Below, one piece after another: positions 1 through 6,732 of a stretch of 14,957 nucleotides of DNA (position 1 is its first letter; the number at the start of each line of letters is the position of its first letter). The notes under the pieces are model-generated. The model did not search any database. It had not been told where the DNA came from and saw only the letters and a program-made list of their open reading frames with translations. Origin of the DNA: Streptomyces sp. NBC_01260 (lineage in GTDB: Bacteria; Actinomycetota; Actinomycetes; Streptomycetales; Streptomycetaceae); NCBI RefSeq assembly GCF_036226405.1, contig NZ_CP108466.1, forward strand, positions 1-14,957. Reading direction: 5' to 3'. The position numbers and the translations under genes are program-made.

Positions 1-354
1 CCGCAAGCGGAATTCCAGGAAAGACGCTTCGCGCCTTTCGGGTGGCTTATCGCCGCCCTTTCCCTATTCCTTAGCCCAATTCCTCGCGCTTCGCGCATCG
101 GTGAATTCAATTCGAAGATTTGCCAAATCTGATGAATTCTAGAAATCCTTCCTTACCTCGATTTCGGCATTTCGAGACCCCCTTTAGTTGCCCATTCTCT
201 ACCCCTGAGACGACCCTTATCGAGCCTTCCTAGATTCCCTTTCTTCGCATTTTTGAGAGTTTATAGCATCCCCTTTCGAGTGCATCAACCCGCGAATCCC
301 TATGTACTGTTGGCAGTTTTCCATGACACCCCCGACGGTCCCAGGCATGGAAAA
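1..354. other. Non-coding, AT-richer left end; possible origin-proximal DNA
   Basis: I find no credible gene here. The base composition is clearly more AT-rich than the rest of the window and stops interrupt all frames. Small symmetric elements are visible: AGATTTG-C-CAAATCT at 116-130, a short hairpin GCGC-TTC-GCGC near 88-98, and a 9-bp inverted repeat TTTTCCATG/CATGGAAAA at 317-325 and 346-354. If the molecule is circular, this stretch directly follows the TGCCACACA repeats of the right end. That would give an iteron plus AT-rich layout typical of a replication origin. No DnaA box of the TTRTCCACA type was recognised. Confidence 0.4.
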
Positions 355-374
355 GCCCCCTCCGGAGAGGGGGC
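355..374 (-). terminator. Rho-independent terminator of the transfer operon
   Basis: An 8-bp perfect GC stem (GCCCCCTC/GAGGGGGC) with a CGGA loop is followed on the minus strand by TTTTCC. It lies about 55 nt after the TraB stop codon, so it ends leftward transcription. It sits behind a second hairpin at 396-428, making a tandem pair. Confidence 0.75.
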
Positions 375-395
375 CATTCCTGCGTTTTAGCTGGT

Positions 396-428
396 CAGGA
401 GTACCGGACGCGCGTGCCGGTACTCCTG
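396..428 (-). terminator. Hairpin immediately after the TraB stop
   Basis: A 12-bp perfect inverted repeat, CAGGAGTACCGG at 396-407 and CCGGTACTCCTG at 417-428, has a 9-nt loop. It begins one base past the TAG stop of the TraB-like gene (430-432). There is no T-run directly after it, so it may stabilise the 3' end or act with the hairpin at 355-374. Confidence 0.6.
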
Positions 429-429
429 C

Positions 430-2958
430 CTACGCGTTCTTTTCCTGTGCTGCGTAGTAGGCGAGGATCTGCGATTCGGTGAACAGTTCCTTTCCCTTGA
501 TGATGGTGGGCTTCGGGAAGTCCTCACGGCGGGTCTTGTTGGCCCGCAGGGTGTCGTACTTCGGCACGCCCTGGCCGGGGCCCAGGCGGCGCGAGATCTC
601 GGCCAGGCTCAGCAGCTCCGGCGGTGCGGTCGGGTCGGGCTGAGCGGCCTCCTGAGCGCCGTGGGCGCCCTGGGCGGGGACCAGGCGCAGCCTGTCACGC
701 GAGGGCGTCACATCGGCCTCTGAGAGCGTCACATCGGCCCCGTCGTGTGACGGGCGACCTGCGGTTTCGTCGCTGAGACCCCCCTCCAGGACCCCCTGGG
801 GGCCGTTGAGGGCTCCGTCACGTGATGTGGCCTCCACGCGGCCCCGGAGGAGCTTCGGGATGCCCCGGGGGCTGTTGGCCGGCGGCTCGCTGTAGAGGCC
901 GCGGTCGCTCCAGCCGAAGCGCTCGCGGAGGTCGAGGTAGTACTGGTTGTAGAGGTCCTTGGCTTCCTCTTCGCTGGCGGCGCGCTTTCCGCTTTCCTCG
1001 TTCTCGTCGGGAACGAAGAGATACGGGGTCTGGTAGGAGAAGGGAATTCCGTCAGTGACGGTGACCATGCGGCCCGCCTTTTTCACGCTGGGCGGCATGA
1101 TGCTTTTCGGGAGTCCGGTAATGCGCTCCCACTGGTGGGGGTCGTAACTACCGAGCACCTTGAACTGGAAAAGCGGGCGGAGTGACTGGCCGCTGAATTC
1201 GTTGTCCTTGAAGTCCTGGAATACGGCCAGCAGGTGGACGTTGGCCGCGCGGCCGAAGCGGAGAATGCGGGCTACGGCCTCTTCCCAAATCGGGTCGGCG
1301 GCCGGGTCCTTATCCTCACCGGTCTTGGTGCGAATCTTGTTCCACACGTTCCGGAGGATTCCGGCGAGTTCGTTGGTCTCCTCCAGGAAGATGTAAAGCG
1401 GGTCAAACTCGGTCGCGGTTCCCTGCTCGATTTCGTAGAAACGGGCCATGACGACGTCGGCGCCCCAGGTAAGCGCGCGGCGCATATCCAGGCCGTTTTC
1501 CGGGTCCTTGTAGAGGTAGACGCCGGGGACATTTACGAGCGGTGCGAGGCTGATGAGCTTCGGGTCAATGCCGAGGATGATTCCGCGCTTCATGACCATC
1601 TGGACGGCGAGCCACTGGAGTGTCGTGGACTTGCCGCCGCCGGAGCCGACCGAGAAGGCCCAGTGGGAAACTTCGCCCGCCATCTTCCGGACGACCAGTT
1701 CGTTGTTCTCGTCCGCGCCGAGGAGGAATTCGTCCGGCGCGAGGTTGGCCAGCGCCTCCTGGACGCGCGGCTCGTTGATATCGACGGCCTTGGGCGGCGT
1801 GGGCTTCGGGGCCGGCGGCTTGGGCGGCGGCTTGTGGGTGTAGACGGCGGTGGCGTGCTCGCCCTGGAAGCTGAACCGCCCGGCCCACTCCCCCGGCAGT
1901 CGGGAGTTGATGAGCTTGGAGACGGTGTCCTTCTCGATGTCCGAGCCGCGGAACGTCCAGGGCAGGCGCAGGACGATGCGGGCGCCCGGGTCGGCCAGGT
2001 GCTCGGGGAGCTGGAGCCAGCTCTCGCGCGGCTCGTCGTCGGGGAGGCCCAGGTCGTCGCGCAGGATCGTCCAGACCTTCGGGCCGTAGACGGCGTCGTC
2101 GCCGGGCTTCTTGGGCTGGTGGCGGTGGGCGAGGACCGAAAGGCCGGCGGCGGCGACGACCAGGGCGACGATCGTCCAGGTGCGCCAGGCCGGGACGGTG
2201 AGTCCCAGCAGGGCGACCGTGAGGCCGAGGCGGGTCAGGCCGCGGGCGGCGTAGGGCCAGCAGTGCCAGGCCCGCAGGGCGTGGGCGAGGGTGCGCACGA
2301 CGGGTGCGACGACGCCGTACACGGCCCGTACGACGCCTGCGGTGGCCTGGTACCACCCGTGGACCTTGCGGGCCATCTTGACGGCCCAGCGGACCGCACG
2401 GACGGCCCAGTCCAGGAACGCGGCGCCGCGTCCGGTGTAGGTGCGGAGCCAGGTCGCGGCGTTGCGGGCCCAGGGGCTGGGCTGGCGGCGCGGGGTCTTG
2501 ACCAGGCTCACGCGGGGCGGGGCGAAGGCGATGGACCCGAGCTGGACGGCCGGGGCGTCGAGCGGGTCGGTGCGGCGAGTGCCGGCGCGGAAGAAGGTCG
2601 CGTTGCTGCGGGGTTCGCCCCGGAGCTCCCGGCCGCCGTAGAACCGGGCGATGGCCCAGACGGCCTTGAAGAGGGCCACCAGGCCGCCCCAGAGGCCCTT
2701 GAAGAGGCTGACGAGGCCGTGCAGGAAGCCTTTCCCGGACGGCCGGACGGTGCCGCCGCCCTTCTTCTTGCTCGTCTGGTCGGCCGCGATGCCCAGGACC
2801 AGGAGGATCCCGAACATCGTGGTGTTCCCGCCGGGCAGGGTGGCCGCGCCCCAGTTCCAGGCGGCGGCGAACGCGTCGGCGACCCAGCCGCCGTTTTCGG
2901 TGGCCGGGTCGGGTGGTGAGCTGGTGTGGGCCGCGAGCGCGGCGGTCATGCTGTGCAC
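430..2958 (-). CDS. traB: TraB-like FtsK/SpoIIIE DNA translocase (conjugative transfer protein)
   Basis: This is a septal double-stranded-DNA translocase of the Streptomyces Tra family, which moves plasmid DNA to the recipient mycelium as a hexameric ATPase. With the GTG start at 2958 it is 842 aa. The N-terminal third holds hydrophobic, membrane-associating stretches, including a double one at about 245-285. Walker A GSGGGKST lies at about 438-445 and Walker B YIFLEE at about 522-527. A Pro- and charge-rich linker then leads to a C-terminal winged-helix-like domain (LSLAEISRRLG, about 785 to the end), the part that recognises clt repeats in known TraB proteins. Start choice: GTG 2958 has GAGGGG 6 nt upstream. 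GTG 3075 also has GGAGG with 7-nt spacing, but its extra codons have poor GC3. ATG 2949 overlaps the stop of a small upstream ORF as ATGA. Family assignment is firm; the exact start is not. Confidence 0.9.
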   Translation of the reverse strand: MHSMTAALAAHTSSPPDPATENGGWVADAFAAAWNWGAATLPGGNTTMFGILLVLGIAADQTSKKKGGGTVRPSGKGFLHGLVSLFKGLWGGLVALFKAVWAIARFYGGRELRGEPRSNATFFRAGTRRTDPLDAPAVQLGSIAFAPPRVSLVKTPRRQPSPWARNAATWLRTYTGRGAAFLDWAVRAVRWAVKMARKVHGWYQATAGVVRAVYGVVAPVVRTLAHALRAWHCWPYAARGLTRLGLTVALLGLTVPAWRTWTIVALVVAAAGLSVLAHRHQPKKPGDDAVYGPKVWTILRDDLGLPDDEPRESWLQLPEHLADPGARIVLRLPWTFRGSDIEKDTVSKLINSRLPGEWAGRFSFQGEHATAVYTHKPPPKPPAPKPTPPKAVDINEPRVQEALANLAPDEFLLGADENNELVVRKMAGEVSHWAFSVGSGGGKSTTLQWLAVQMVMKRGIILGIDPKLISLAPLVNVPGVYLYKDPENGLDMRRALTWGADVVMARFYEIEQGTATEFDPLYIFLEETNELAGILRNVWNKIRTKTGEDKDPAADPIWEEAVARILRFGRAANVHLLAVFQDFKDNEFSGQSLRPLFQFKVLGSYDPHQWERITGLPKSIMPPSVKKAGRMVTVTDGIPFSYQTPYLFVPDENEESGKRAASEEEAKDLYNQYYLDLRERFGWSDRGLYSEPPANSPRGIPKLLRGRVEATSRDGALNGPQGVLEGGLSDETAGRPSHDGADVTLSEADVTPSRDRLRLVPAQGAHGAQEAAQPDPTAPPELLSLAEISRRLGPGQGVPKYDTLRANKTRREDFPKPTIIKGKELFTESQILAYYAAQEKNA
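705..739 (-). repeat. Two 14-bp direct repeats inside the TraB linker region
   Basis: GCGTCACATCGGCC occurs at 705-718 and again at 726-739, exactly 21 bp (7 codons) apart. They encode the repeated peptide ADVT(L/P)S in the disordered linker before the C-terminal DNA-binding domain. Related TCACG/GTGAC motifs lie nearby (695-700, 748-752, 817-825). A transfer locus (clt) near or within the end of the translocase gene is a possible reading. Confidence 0.45.
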
Positions 2959-3149
2959 GGGATTCCCCTCGGTGTTCGTGCTGGAGGGATCCGGCCGCCC
3001 GGCAGGTGGTGAATCTCTGGCAGGAGAACCTGCCGGGCGGTGCCGAATCCTGATCTTTGCGAGTGGGTCTGACACCGTGCGGCCTCCGTCCTGTGGACGG
3101 AGTCCGCGTAGTGCCCGTAGAGGTAGGTCGAGCCGTGGCCGTGTGACAT
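2946..3149 (-). CDS. Possible 67-aa protein upstream of TraB
   Basis: This small ORF begins MSHGHGSTYLYGHYADS and ends in an ATGA overlap with the internal ATG (2949) of the TraB-like gene. About 25 of its first 28 codons end in G or C, as in the neighbouring real genes. The overlapping N-terminal extension of TraB in another frame has weak third-position bias, so the 5' half at least looks coding. The ribosome binding site is poor (AGAGAAG, about 13 nt upstream) and the GC3 signal fades in the second half. I do not recognise a domain. It could be a small transfer-operon protein translationally coupled to traB, or a chance ORF in the leader. Confidence 0.4.
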   Translation of the reverse strand: MSHGHGSTYLYGHYADSVHRTEAARCQTHSQRSGFGTARQVLLPEIHHLPGGRIPPARTPRGIPCTA

Positions 3150-3210
3150 CGCGGCCGGTACTTCTCTCTTGGGACAGGTGTTTTTTTTGGCCGCTGTGTG
3201 ACAGCGCGGC
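3137..3210. promoter_or_regulatory. Paired GTGTGACA palindromic elements upstream of traB
   Basis: Two related sequences, at 3137-3156 and 3189-3210, share GGCC, then GTGTGACA, then CGCGGC. GTGTGACA starts at 3141 and 3196, 55 bp apart. The second contains CGCTGT-GTG-ACAGCG, a perfect 6-bp inverted repeat, flanked by a run of eight T (3181-3188) and one of six T. They lie between the SpdB-like stop and the traB start, where an operator or promoter for traB would sit. The protein that would bind them is unknown. Confidence 0.4.
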
Positions 3211-3225
3211 GGGACTTTTTTCGGG

Positions 3226-4332
3226 TCAGAGGTACTGGCCGACCGGAGCGGACTCGGTCTGCTGGGCGTCCGCCTTGGCCTCGCGGAAGTACTTGGTGAC
3301 CGTGGACTTCGTGGCGGGGTCGTCGACGTCGCGGTTGTGGCGGGTGGCGATGGCGTCGAGCACCGTGCGGACGTCCTGGACCCCGTCCGCGACCATCCCG
3401 AAGACGTCGGCGCGCATGGACCGCTTCTTCTTCGGCTCGGTGCGGACGACCTGGAGGTCGGGGCGGATGTTCTGGCCCTCTTCGGCCTGGTCAGAGCCCG
3501 TGTCGGTCGGACGTCCGTTCCCATCCGCCGGGATGGTGGACTCCTGGGCTCGTGAGTCCATGACGTCGTCAGCGGATGCGGCGGGGAGAGCGGGGCGGGT
3601 GGTGGCGGACGTCAGGGCCGGGAGGTCGGACGTACCGCCGAACATCTGGGACAGGGCGGCGTTCGCGCCCGCGCCGATCCGCTCGCGCTGGATGTCCATC
3701 AGGTCGGCGCCGAGGCGGACGTCACCGGTGCCGACATGCCGGGCGAGCTTCCAGGACTTCTTCACCGACCGGGCGCGGACCTTCTTGTCCGGGTGGGACG
3801 CGGCGCGGGCCTGGTGGTAGGCCAGGTCCCGGACGATGGCGGCGGACCGGGCTTCGGCTTCGACGTCGCGGCCCTCCTGGTGGATGACGACGCGGCGGGA
3901 CAGGAACGCGATGCCTTCCGCGCTGGCCGTGATCGCCATCGGGGTGAGGCCGTAGACGAGTGCCTGGCCGATGCCGGTCGCGGCGGTCGCGCCCATCGCG
4001 GCGGCGGCGGCCGGCAGGGCCCAGAGTCCGGCGCGGACCAGGAGCGGCGCCGACTGCCCGAGGAGGGTGGTGACGAGGAGGACCAGGGCCAGGACGGCGG
4101 TCGCGCCCTCACCGGCCGCGAGCGCGCCGACGGCGGTTCCGCTGCCGTACTTGCCGCTGATGTTGGTGTAGGTGCCGACGCCACCGGCCGCGCCGACCGC
4201 GATCATCGGGACGATGGCGGTGATCAGGACGCCCCTCTGCATCCGGGTGAGCTTCCGCAGCCGCGGGGCGTTCGACTCGGTTCCGTCCTCGGTCACGACG
4301 GCCGTTTCCTGGGTGTTCTTCGACTTCTTCAC
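3226..4332 (-). CDS. spdB: SpdB-like plasmid-spread membrane protein
   Basis: This 368-aa protein resembles the Spd proteins that help a Streptomyces plasmid spread through the recipient mycelium after transfer. Several hydrophobic helices occupy residues 32-165, including GTYTNISGKYGSGTAVG, AAGEGATAVLALVLL and a GLWALP segment. A conserved AEGIAFLSRRVVIHQEGRD stretch follows, then a basic, soluble C-terminal half ending in an HTH-like KSTVTKYFREAK. It starts with GTG, preceded by GGAAAGGAA and a 4-nt spacer. A linker around residues 255-266 (DDVMDSRAQEST) is encoded by a copy of the 36-bp element found elsewhere. Gaps with regulatory repeats lie on both sides, and traB is downstream. The family call rests on recalled features of SpdB. 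Confidence 0.75.
   Translation of the reverse strand: MKKSKNTQETAVVTEDGTESNAPRLRKLTRMQRGVLITAIVPMIAVGAAGGVGTYTNISGKYGSGTAVGALAAGEGATAVLALVLLVTTLLGQSAPLLVRAGLWALPAAAAAMGATAATGIGQALVYGLTPMAITASAEGIAFLSRRVVIHQEGRDVEAEARSAAIVRDLAYHQARAASHPDKKVRARSVKKSWKLARHVGTGDVRLGADLMDIQRERIGAGANAALSQMFGGTSDLPALTSATTRPALPAASADDVMDSRAQESTIPADGNGRPTDTGSDQAEEGQNIRPDLQVVRTEPKKKRSMRADVFGMVADGVQDVRTVLDAIATRHNRDVDDPATKSTVTKYFREAKADAQQTESAPVGQYL
3535..3570. repeat. 36-bp RY-GRNNYC element, copy 1 (inside the spdB-like gene)
   Basis: The four hexamers are GGACTC, GGGCTC, GAGTCC and GACGTC, each separated by two bases, with GGT at the left and GTC at the right. It matches copy 3 at 27 of 36 positions by my count. It lies in a linker-coding part of the spdB-like gene and reads DDVMDSRAQEST on the coding strand. 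Confidence 0.7.
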
Positions 4333-4349
4333 GGGGTTCCTTTCCGGTT

Positions 4350-4385
4350 GGTGACGCCATGGGCTCGCGGCCTCGTGGCGTCACC
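4350..4385. repeat. 36-bp RY-GRNNYC element, copy 2 (upstream of the spdB-like gene)
   Basis: The ends form a perfect 10-bp inverted repeat, GGTGACGCCA and TGGCGTCACC. Read on the minus strand, the hexamers are GACGCC, GAGGCC, GAGCCC and GGCGTC. It sits 18 nt upstream of the GTG start at 4332 and 25 nt after the preceding gene, so it could act as an operator or an intercistronic structure as well as a site of the repeat family. Confidence 0.75.
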
Positions 4386-4410
4386 AGGGGAGGGCTGACG
4401 CTGGTGGGGG

Positions 4411-4830
4411 TTACTTCTTCGCTTCGGTTGCTGCCTGGGTGAGGCCCTTGAGCTTGGAGACCATCCACCCGGCGGCGACGACGGCGCCCACGGCGGTGAT
4501 GCCGATGGGGACGGCGTTCGCGCCGACCACGCCGATGAGGCCCATGAGGGTGCCGCCGCAGATGACGACCAGGCCCGCGACGCAGCCGCACAGCACGACG
4601 GCGACGACCAGGAGGAGGACGACGTTGACGACCAGCTCGCGCTGGGCGGGGCTCATGGACGACTGCTCGGGGAGCTGGACGACGATGGGCTGGGGCTGGC
4701 CGATCGTGTAGTGGTACGGCACTCCGTCGCGGTACTCGACGGCCGGCGGACGGTGGTGCGCGACCGGGGCGGCCTGCGTGGGGAACGGCTGCGGAAGGTA
4801 CTGCCGCTGCTGGGGAAGCTCGGGGTTCAT
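4411..4830 (-). CDS. Small membrane protein of the transfer operon (Spd-like)
   Basis: This 139-aa protein has a Pro/Gln-rich N-terminus (residues 1-45, with a YHYTIGQPQPIVVQLP segment). Two long hydrophobic helices follow at about 62-90 and 95-125, then a short Lys-rich tail (SKLKGLTQAATEAKK). The layout of a proline-rich cytoplasmic head and paired transmembrane segments is that of small Spd proteins of Streptomyces plasmids, but I cannot name the family with certainty. The ATG at 4830 is chosen over the in-frame start at 4878 because GAGAGGA stands 6 nt upstream and the preceding gene ends 11 nt before it. It is probably translated with the upstream zinc-binding gene. Confidence 0.75.
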   Translation of the reverse strand: MNPELPQQRQYLPQPFPTQAAPVAHHRPPAVEYRDGVPYHYTIGQPQPIVVQLPEQSSMSPAQRELVVNVVLLLVVAVVLCGCVAGLVVICGGTLMGLIGVVGANAVPIGITAVGAVVAAGWMVSKLKGLTQAATEAKK

Positions 4831-4841
4831 GTCGGGTCCTC

Positions 4842-5228
4842 TCAGGCCGCGAGCGCGGTCGTCGGGTAGTCGGCGCAACCCGGGCAGCAGCCCAGGGACG
4901 TCGGGATGACGTAGGGGAAGGTGACCGCACAGAGCGGACAGGTCCGGCGGGCCCGCATCATGGCGGCGACCGCGCGGGCCCGGCCCGGGGTCATCGGCCT
5001 GACGGGGGCTGCCAGGTCGAGGCGGTAGAGGTAGGCGGCCCGCACGGGGCGGACCCGAGTGAGCGGGTCGCGCCGGCCGAGCCAGAGGATCTGAGCGATG
5101 ACCGGCTGGCCGTTGGGCCGCAGACCCTTGGACCGGAGCTGACGACGGGTGGCCAGGCCCTCGGGGGCGAGCTTGCGCGGGAACGTCGGGATCCCGAACT
5201 CCTTGCCCTCCGGATCGAAGAACCTCAT
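4842..5228 (-). CDS. RRQRL-type zinc-binding protein of the transfer region
   Basis: This 128-aa protein has LATRRQLRSKGLRPNGQ near residues 26-42 and a VRAAYLYRLDLAAPVRPMTP segment at about 62-81. A C-terminal cysteine cluster, CPLC at 97-100 and CCPGC near 114-118, is suited to binding one zinc ion. This is the pattern of the small actinobacterial plasmid proteins annotated as RRQRL motif-containing zinc-binding proteins; the role is unknown, but they usually sit in transfer regions. The ATG at 5228 has an outstanding ribosome binding site, AAGGAGGTGA, 5-7 nt upstream, so translation is probably strong and independent. A 15-bp inverted repeat lies between it and the upstream gene. Confidence 0.75.
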   Translation of the reverse strand: MRFFDPEGKEFGIPTFPRKLAPEGLATRRQLRSKGLRPNGQPVIAQILWLGRRDPLTRVRPVRAAYLYRLDLAAPVRPMTPGRARAVAAMMRARRTCPLCAVTFPYVIPTSLGCCPGCADYPTTALAA

Positions 5229-5263
5229 GTGGTCACCTCCTTCTCTGCTGGTGGTCGGTCTGT

Positions 5264-5299
5264 GGTGGCGTCGTGGTGTCGTGAGTCCACGACGCCACC
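5264..5299. repeat. 36-bp RY-GRNNYC element, copy 3, within a 15-bp inverted repeat
   Basis: GTGGTGGCGTCGTGG at 5262-5276 is the perfect inverse of CCACGACGCCACCAC at 5287-5301. The hexamers are GGCGTC, GGTGTC, GAGTCC and GACGCC. It fills the gap between the 73-aa membrane protein gene (ending 5311) and the RRQRL-type gene (starting 5228). By symmetry it could also form an RNA hairpin that separates expression of the two halves of the operon. Confidence 0.75.
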
Positions 5300-5310
5300 A
5301 CGGGCGGGGT

Positions 5311-5532
5311 TCAGCGGCGAGATCTGGTCACGGCGACCAGGACGGGCAAGGTGTAGGCCAGGCTCACGGCGAGCGCCCCGAGGAACGCGATGGCCAGGAC
5401 CAGCAGGCCCGAGGCGAGCGGCATCCCGCCCCGGGGCAGCAGGCCCACCAGGCCAGCGACGACCAGGAGCGCGCCGAGCTGCGGGGCCCGGGAAGCGACG
5501 TGCGCGGCGAGCAGCGCGATCAGGGTCCGCAT
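5311..5532 (-). CDS. 73-aa two-helix membrane protein
   Basis: It starts MRTLIALLAAHVASRAPQLG and has two hydrophobic helices, at about 18-32 and 38-65, ending in a basic tail TRSRR. It has no recognisable domain; the small size and place in the operon suggest a Spd-like or accessory transfer membrane protein. The ATG at 5532 overlaps the TGA of the upstream zinc-ribbon gene as ATGA, implying translational coupling; the longer in-frame start at 5577 lies inside that gene and is rejected. Confidence 0.65.
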   Translation of the reverse strand: MRTLIALLAAHVASRAPQLGALLVVAGLVGLLPRGGMPLASGLLVLAIAFLGALAVSLAYTLPVLVAVTRSRR

Positions 5533-5717
5533 CAGAACCACCGACGCTTCCCAGGCACGATCATCGACGGCGGGCACTTGCCACCCATGTGGGAGACGCA
5601 GGCCGGGCAGTCCTCACGCGGGGCCAGGTGCGCGTGCTGGGTCCGGCTGTCGTACGCGTGCAGCCAGCACTGCGTGCACTCGCCCGCCGGGGGGTTCAGC
5701 GCCTTCTGGCTGGCCAT
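5532..5717 (-). CDS. 61-aa zinc-ribbon-like protein
   Basis: It contains CTQCW near residue 14 and CPACVSHMGGKC near residue 40. These CxxC pairs and a further cysteine, with several histidines, could form a zinc ribbon. The function is unknown; small zinc-ribbon proteins are common in Streptomyces plasmid and ICE operons. The ATG at 5717 overlaps the stop of the upstream 103-aa gene as ATGA, and its own TGA overlaps the next ATG. This overlap decides the start against the GTG three codons upstream. Confidence 0.65.
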   Translation of the reverse strand: MASQKALNPPAGECTQCWLHAYDSRTQHAHLAPREDCPACVSHMGGKCPPSMIVPGKRRWF

Positions 5718-6028
5718 CAGAACCACCCCGACTTCTTCTTCTCGCGGCGCGCGGCGGCCTCCTGGTCGATGACCTGCTGCCGCTCGCTCTCCAGGACCCG
5801 GACGTCGGCGGCCAGGCGCTCAGCCGCGTTGTTCCAGATCCGTTCGGCGCTGCGCTCCGCCATGGGCGACGACTTGAGCCGGGTCGCCTTGGCCAGCGCC
5901 ACGCCCATCAGTCCGGCGAGCTTGGCCTGGTCGCCCACGGGCAGGGCGCTGGACTCCAGGGAGCGGACGCGGTCCAGCCTGTGCTTGGCAGCCGCGATCT
6001 CGCGGTCGAGCTTCCGAGTGTTCGCCAT
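5717..6028 (-). CDS. 103-aa charged coiled-coil protein
   Basis: It starts MANTRKLDREIAAAKHRLDR and is rich in Arg, Glu, Ala and Leu with long predicted helices. The stretch ERLAADVRVLESERQQVIDQEAAARREKK has a heptad-like pattern typical of a coiled coil. I do not recognise a family. The start is set by GGGAG 6 nt upstream and by the TGA of the 30-aa gene two bases before the ATG; the longer in-frame reading to 6163 overlaps that peptide and the regulator and is less likely. It probably acts as a structural or partner protein of the transfer operon. Confidence 0.65.
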   Translation of the reverse strand: MANTRKLDREIAAAKHRLDRVRSLESSALPVGDQAKLAGLMGVALAKATRLKSSPMAERSAERIWNNAAERLAADVRVLESERQQVIDQEAAARREKKKSGWF

Positions 6029-6030
6029 GG

Positions 6031-6123
6031 TCAGCTCCCGTTCTTTCCGGACGTGTCGTTGGACGAGTTGTTGTTGCGCTCCCGGAGCTGGCGCTCCATC
6101 TCGGCGCGCTCGGCGTCGGTCAT
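6031..6123 (-). CDS. 30-aa peptide in the transfer operon
   Basis: This tiny ORF (MTDAERAEMERQLRERNNNS and ten more residues) starts in an ATGA overlap with the stop of the sigma-like gene and ends two bases before the ATG of the 103-aa gene. It is a charged helix followed by an Asn/Ser-rich tail. The tight coupling at both ends and continuous G/C third positions favour a real gene. It may also act as a translational relay that carries ribosomes from the regulator gene to the next one. No function is assigned. Confidence 0.5.
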   Translation of the reverse strand: MTDAERAEMERQLRERNNNSSNDTSGKNGS

Positions 6124-6635
6124 CACGCCACCGCCCCGAACGAGGAGCGGAGACGGCGGGCACCCGCGTGCTTGCGCTTCCAGATCGCCTTCTCCGACCG
6201 GCCGAGCCGCAGCGCGATCCGGCGGTCCGACAGACCCTGGGACTTGAGCTTCCAGACGGCGGCCTGGCGAGGGGTCAGCACAGCGAAGGCCAGCGCGTCC
6301 GCGTCGGCCGGCGCGGCAGTCGGGAGGTCCCAGGACGCGACGGCGTCCGTCCAGTCCTGGGGCTGCTCACTCGCCCGCTTCGGGGCGTAGTACGTGGCGG
6401 CGGCGCGGAAGGTGATGCACATGAGCCACGGCAGCGCGGCCTCGTCCGAGCCCTTGAGCCGGTTCACGGTCGTCGCGGCCTTCACCCAGGCGAGACCGGC
6501 GATGTCGTCGGCGTCGGCGGGGCGCTTGGCGCGGGTCGCGGCGTAGGCCAGGACCCTGGAGGAGTAGAGGCGGAACAGCCGGTCAAGGCGGTCCGCAGAA
6601 GCCGCGGTGAGCGGCTGGGTCTCGATACGATCCAT
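6123..6635 (-). CDS. Sigma-70-like / HTH regulator heading the transfer operon
   Basis: This 170-aa protein resembles a short ECF-type sigma factor. Residues 15-85 (RLFRLYSSRVLAYAATRAKR, then ADDIAGLAWVKA) recall region 2. The C-terminus (LTPRQAAVWKLKSQGLSDRR, then IALRLGRSEKAIWKRKHAGA) is a clear region-4/LuxR-type helix-turn-helix. Region 2 is not typical, so it may be a DNA-binding regulator and not a true sigma factor. It is the first gene of the leftward operon, divergent from the GntR repressor gene. The ATG at 6635 has GGGAG 9 nt upstream. An in-frame ATG at 6695 with AGGTGA close by would add 20 residues and lies in a hairpin loop. Confidence 0.7.
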   Translation of the reverse strand: MDRIETQPLTAASADRLDRLFRLYSSRVLAYAATRAKRPADADDIAGLAWVKAATTVNRLKGSDEAALPWLMCITFRAAATYYAPKRASEQPQDWTDAVASWDLPTAAPADADALAFAVLTPRQAAVWKLKSQGLSDRRIALRLGRSEKAIWKRKHAGARRLRSSFGAVA

Positions 6636-6679
6636 GGAGGATCGCTCCCTTCTGTGCACGTCAGACGGGTTTGGTCTCA

Positions 6680-6715
6680 GGCCCCGGTTCGGCATCTCAC
6701 CTACGAACCGGGGCC
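6680..6715 (-). promoter_or_regulatory. Leader hairpin of the transfer operon with a start codon in its loop
   Basis: GGCCCCGGTTCG (6680-6691) and CGAACCGGGGCC (6704-6715) form a perfect 12-bp stem. On the minus strand the 12-nt loop contains AGGTGAG directly before ATG (6695), in frame with the sigma-like gene. It lies in the untranslated leader between the operators and the gene. It could attenuate transcription or control initiation; there is no T-run after it, so a simple terminator is less likely. Confidence 0.55.
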
Positions 6716-6732
6716 GTTCTGTGTGACCAAGA

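Noticed and set aside
1..354. Short genes in the left-end region
   Set aside because: No frame longer than a few dozen codons has a ribosome binding site or GC3 bias.
1234..2919. 561-aa open frame on the plus strand opposite traB
   Set aside because: It is a low-complexity Gly/Asp/Val/Leu translation typical of the antisense of a high-GC gene, without domains, and traB has clear motifs.
3716..3730. Additional single GACGTCACC motifs (also near 14005 and 7073) as further members of the 36-bp family
   Set aside because: They lack the tandem octamer context; single hexamers are expected by chance in this base composition.
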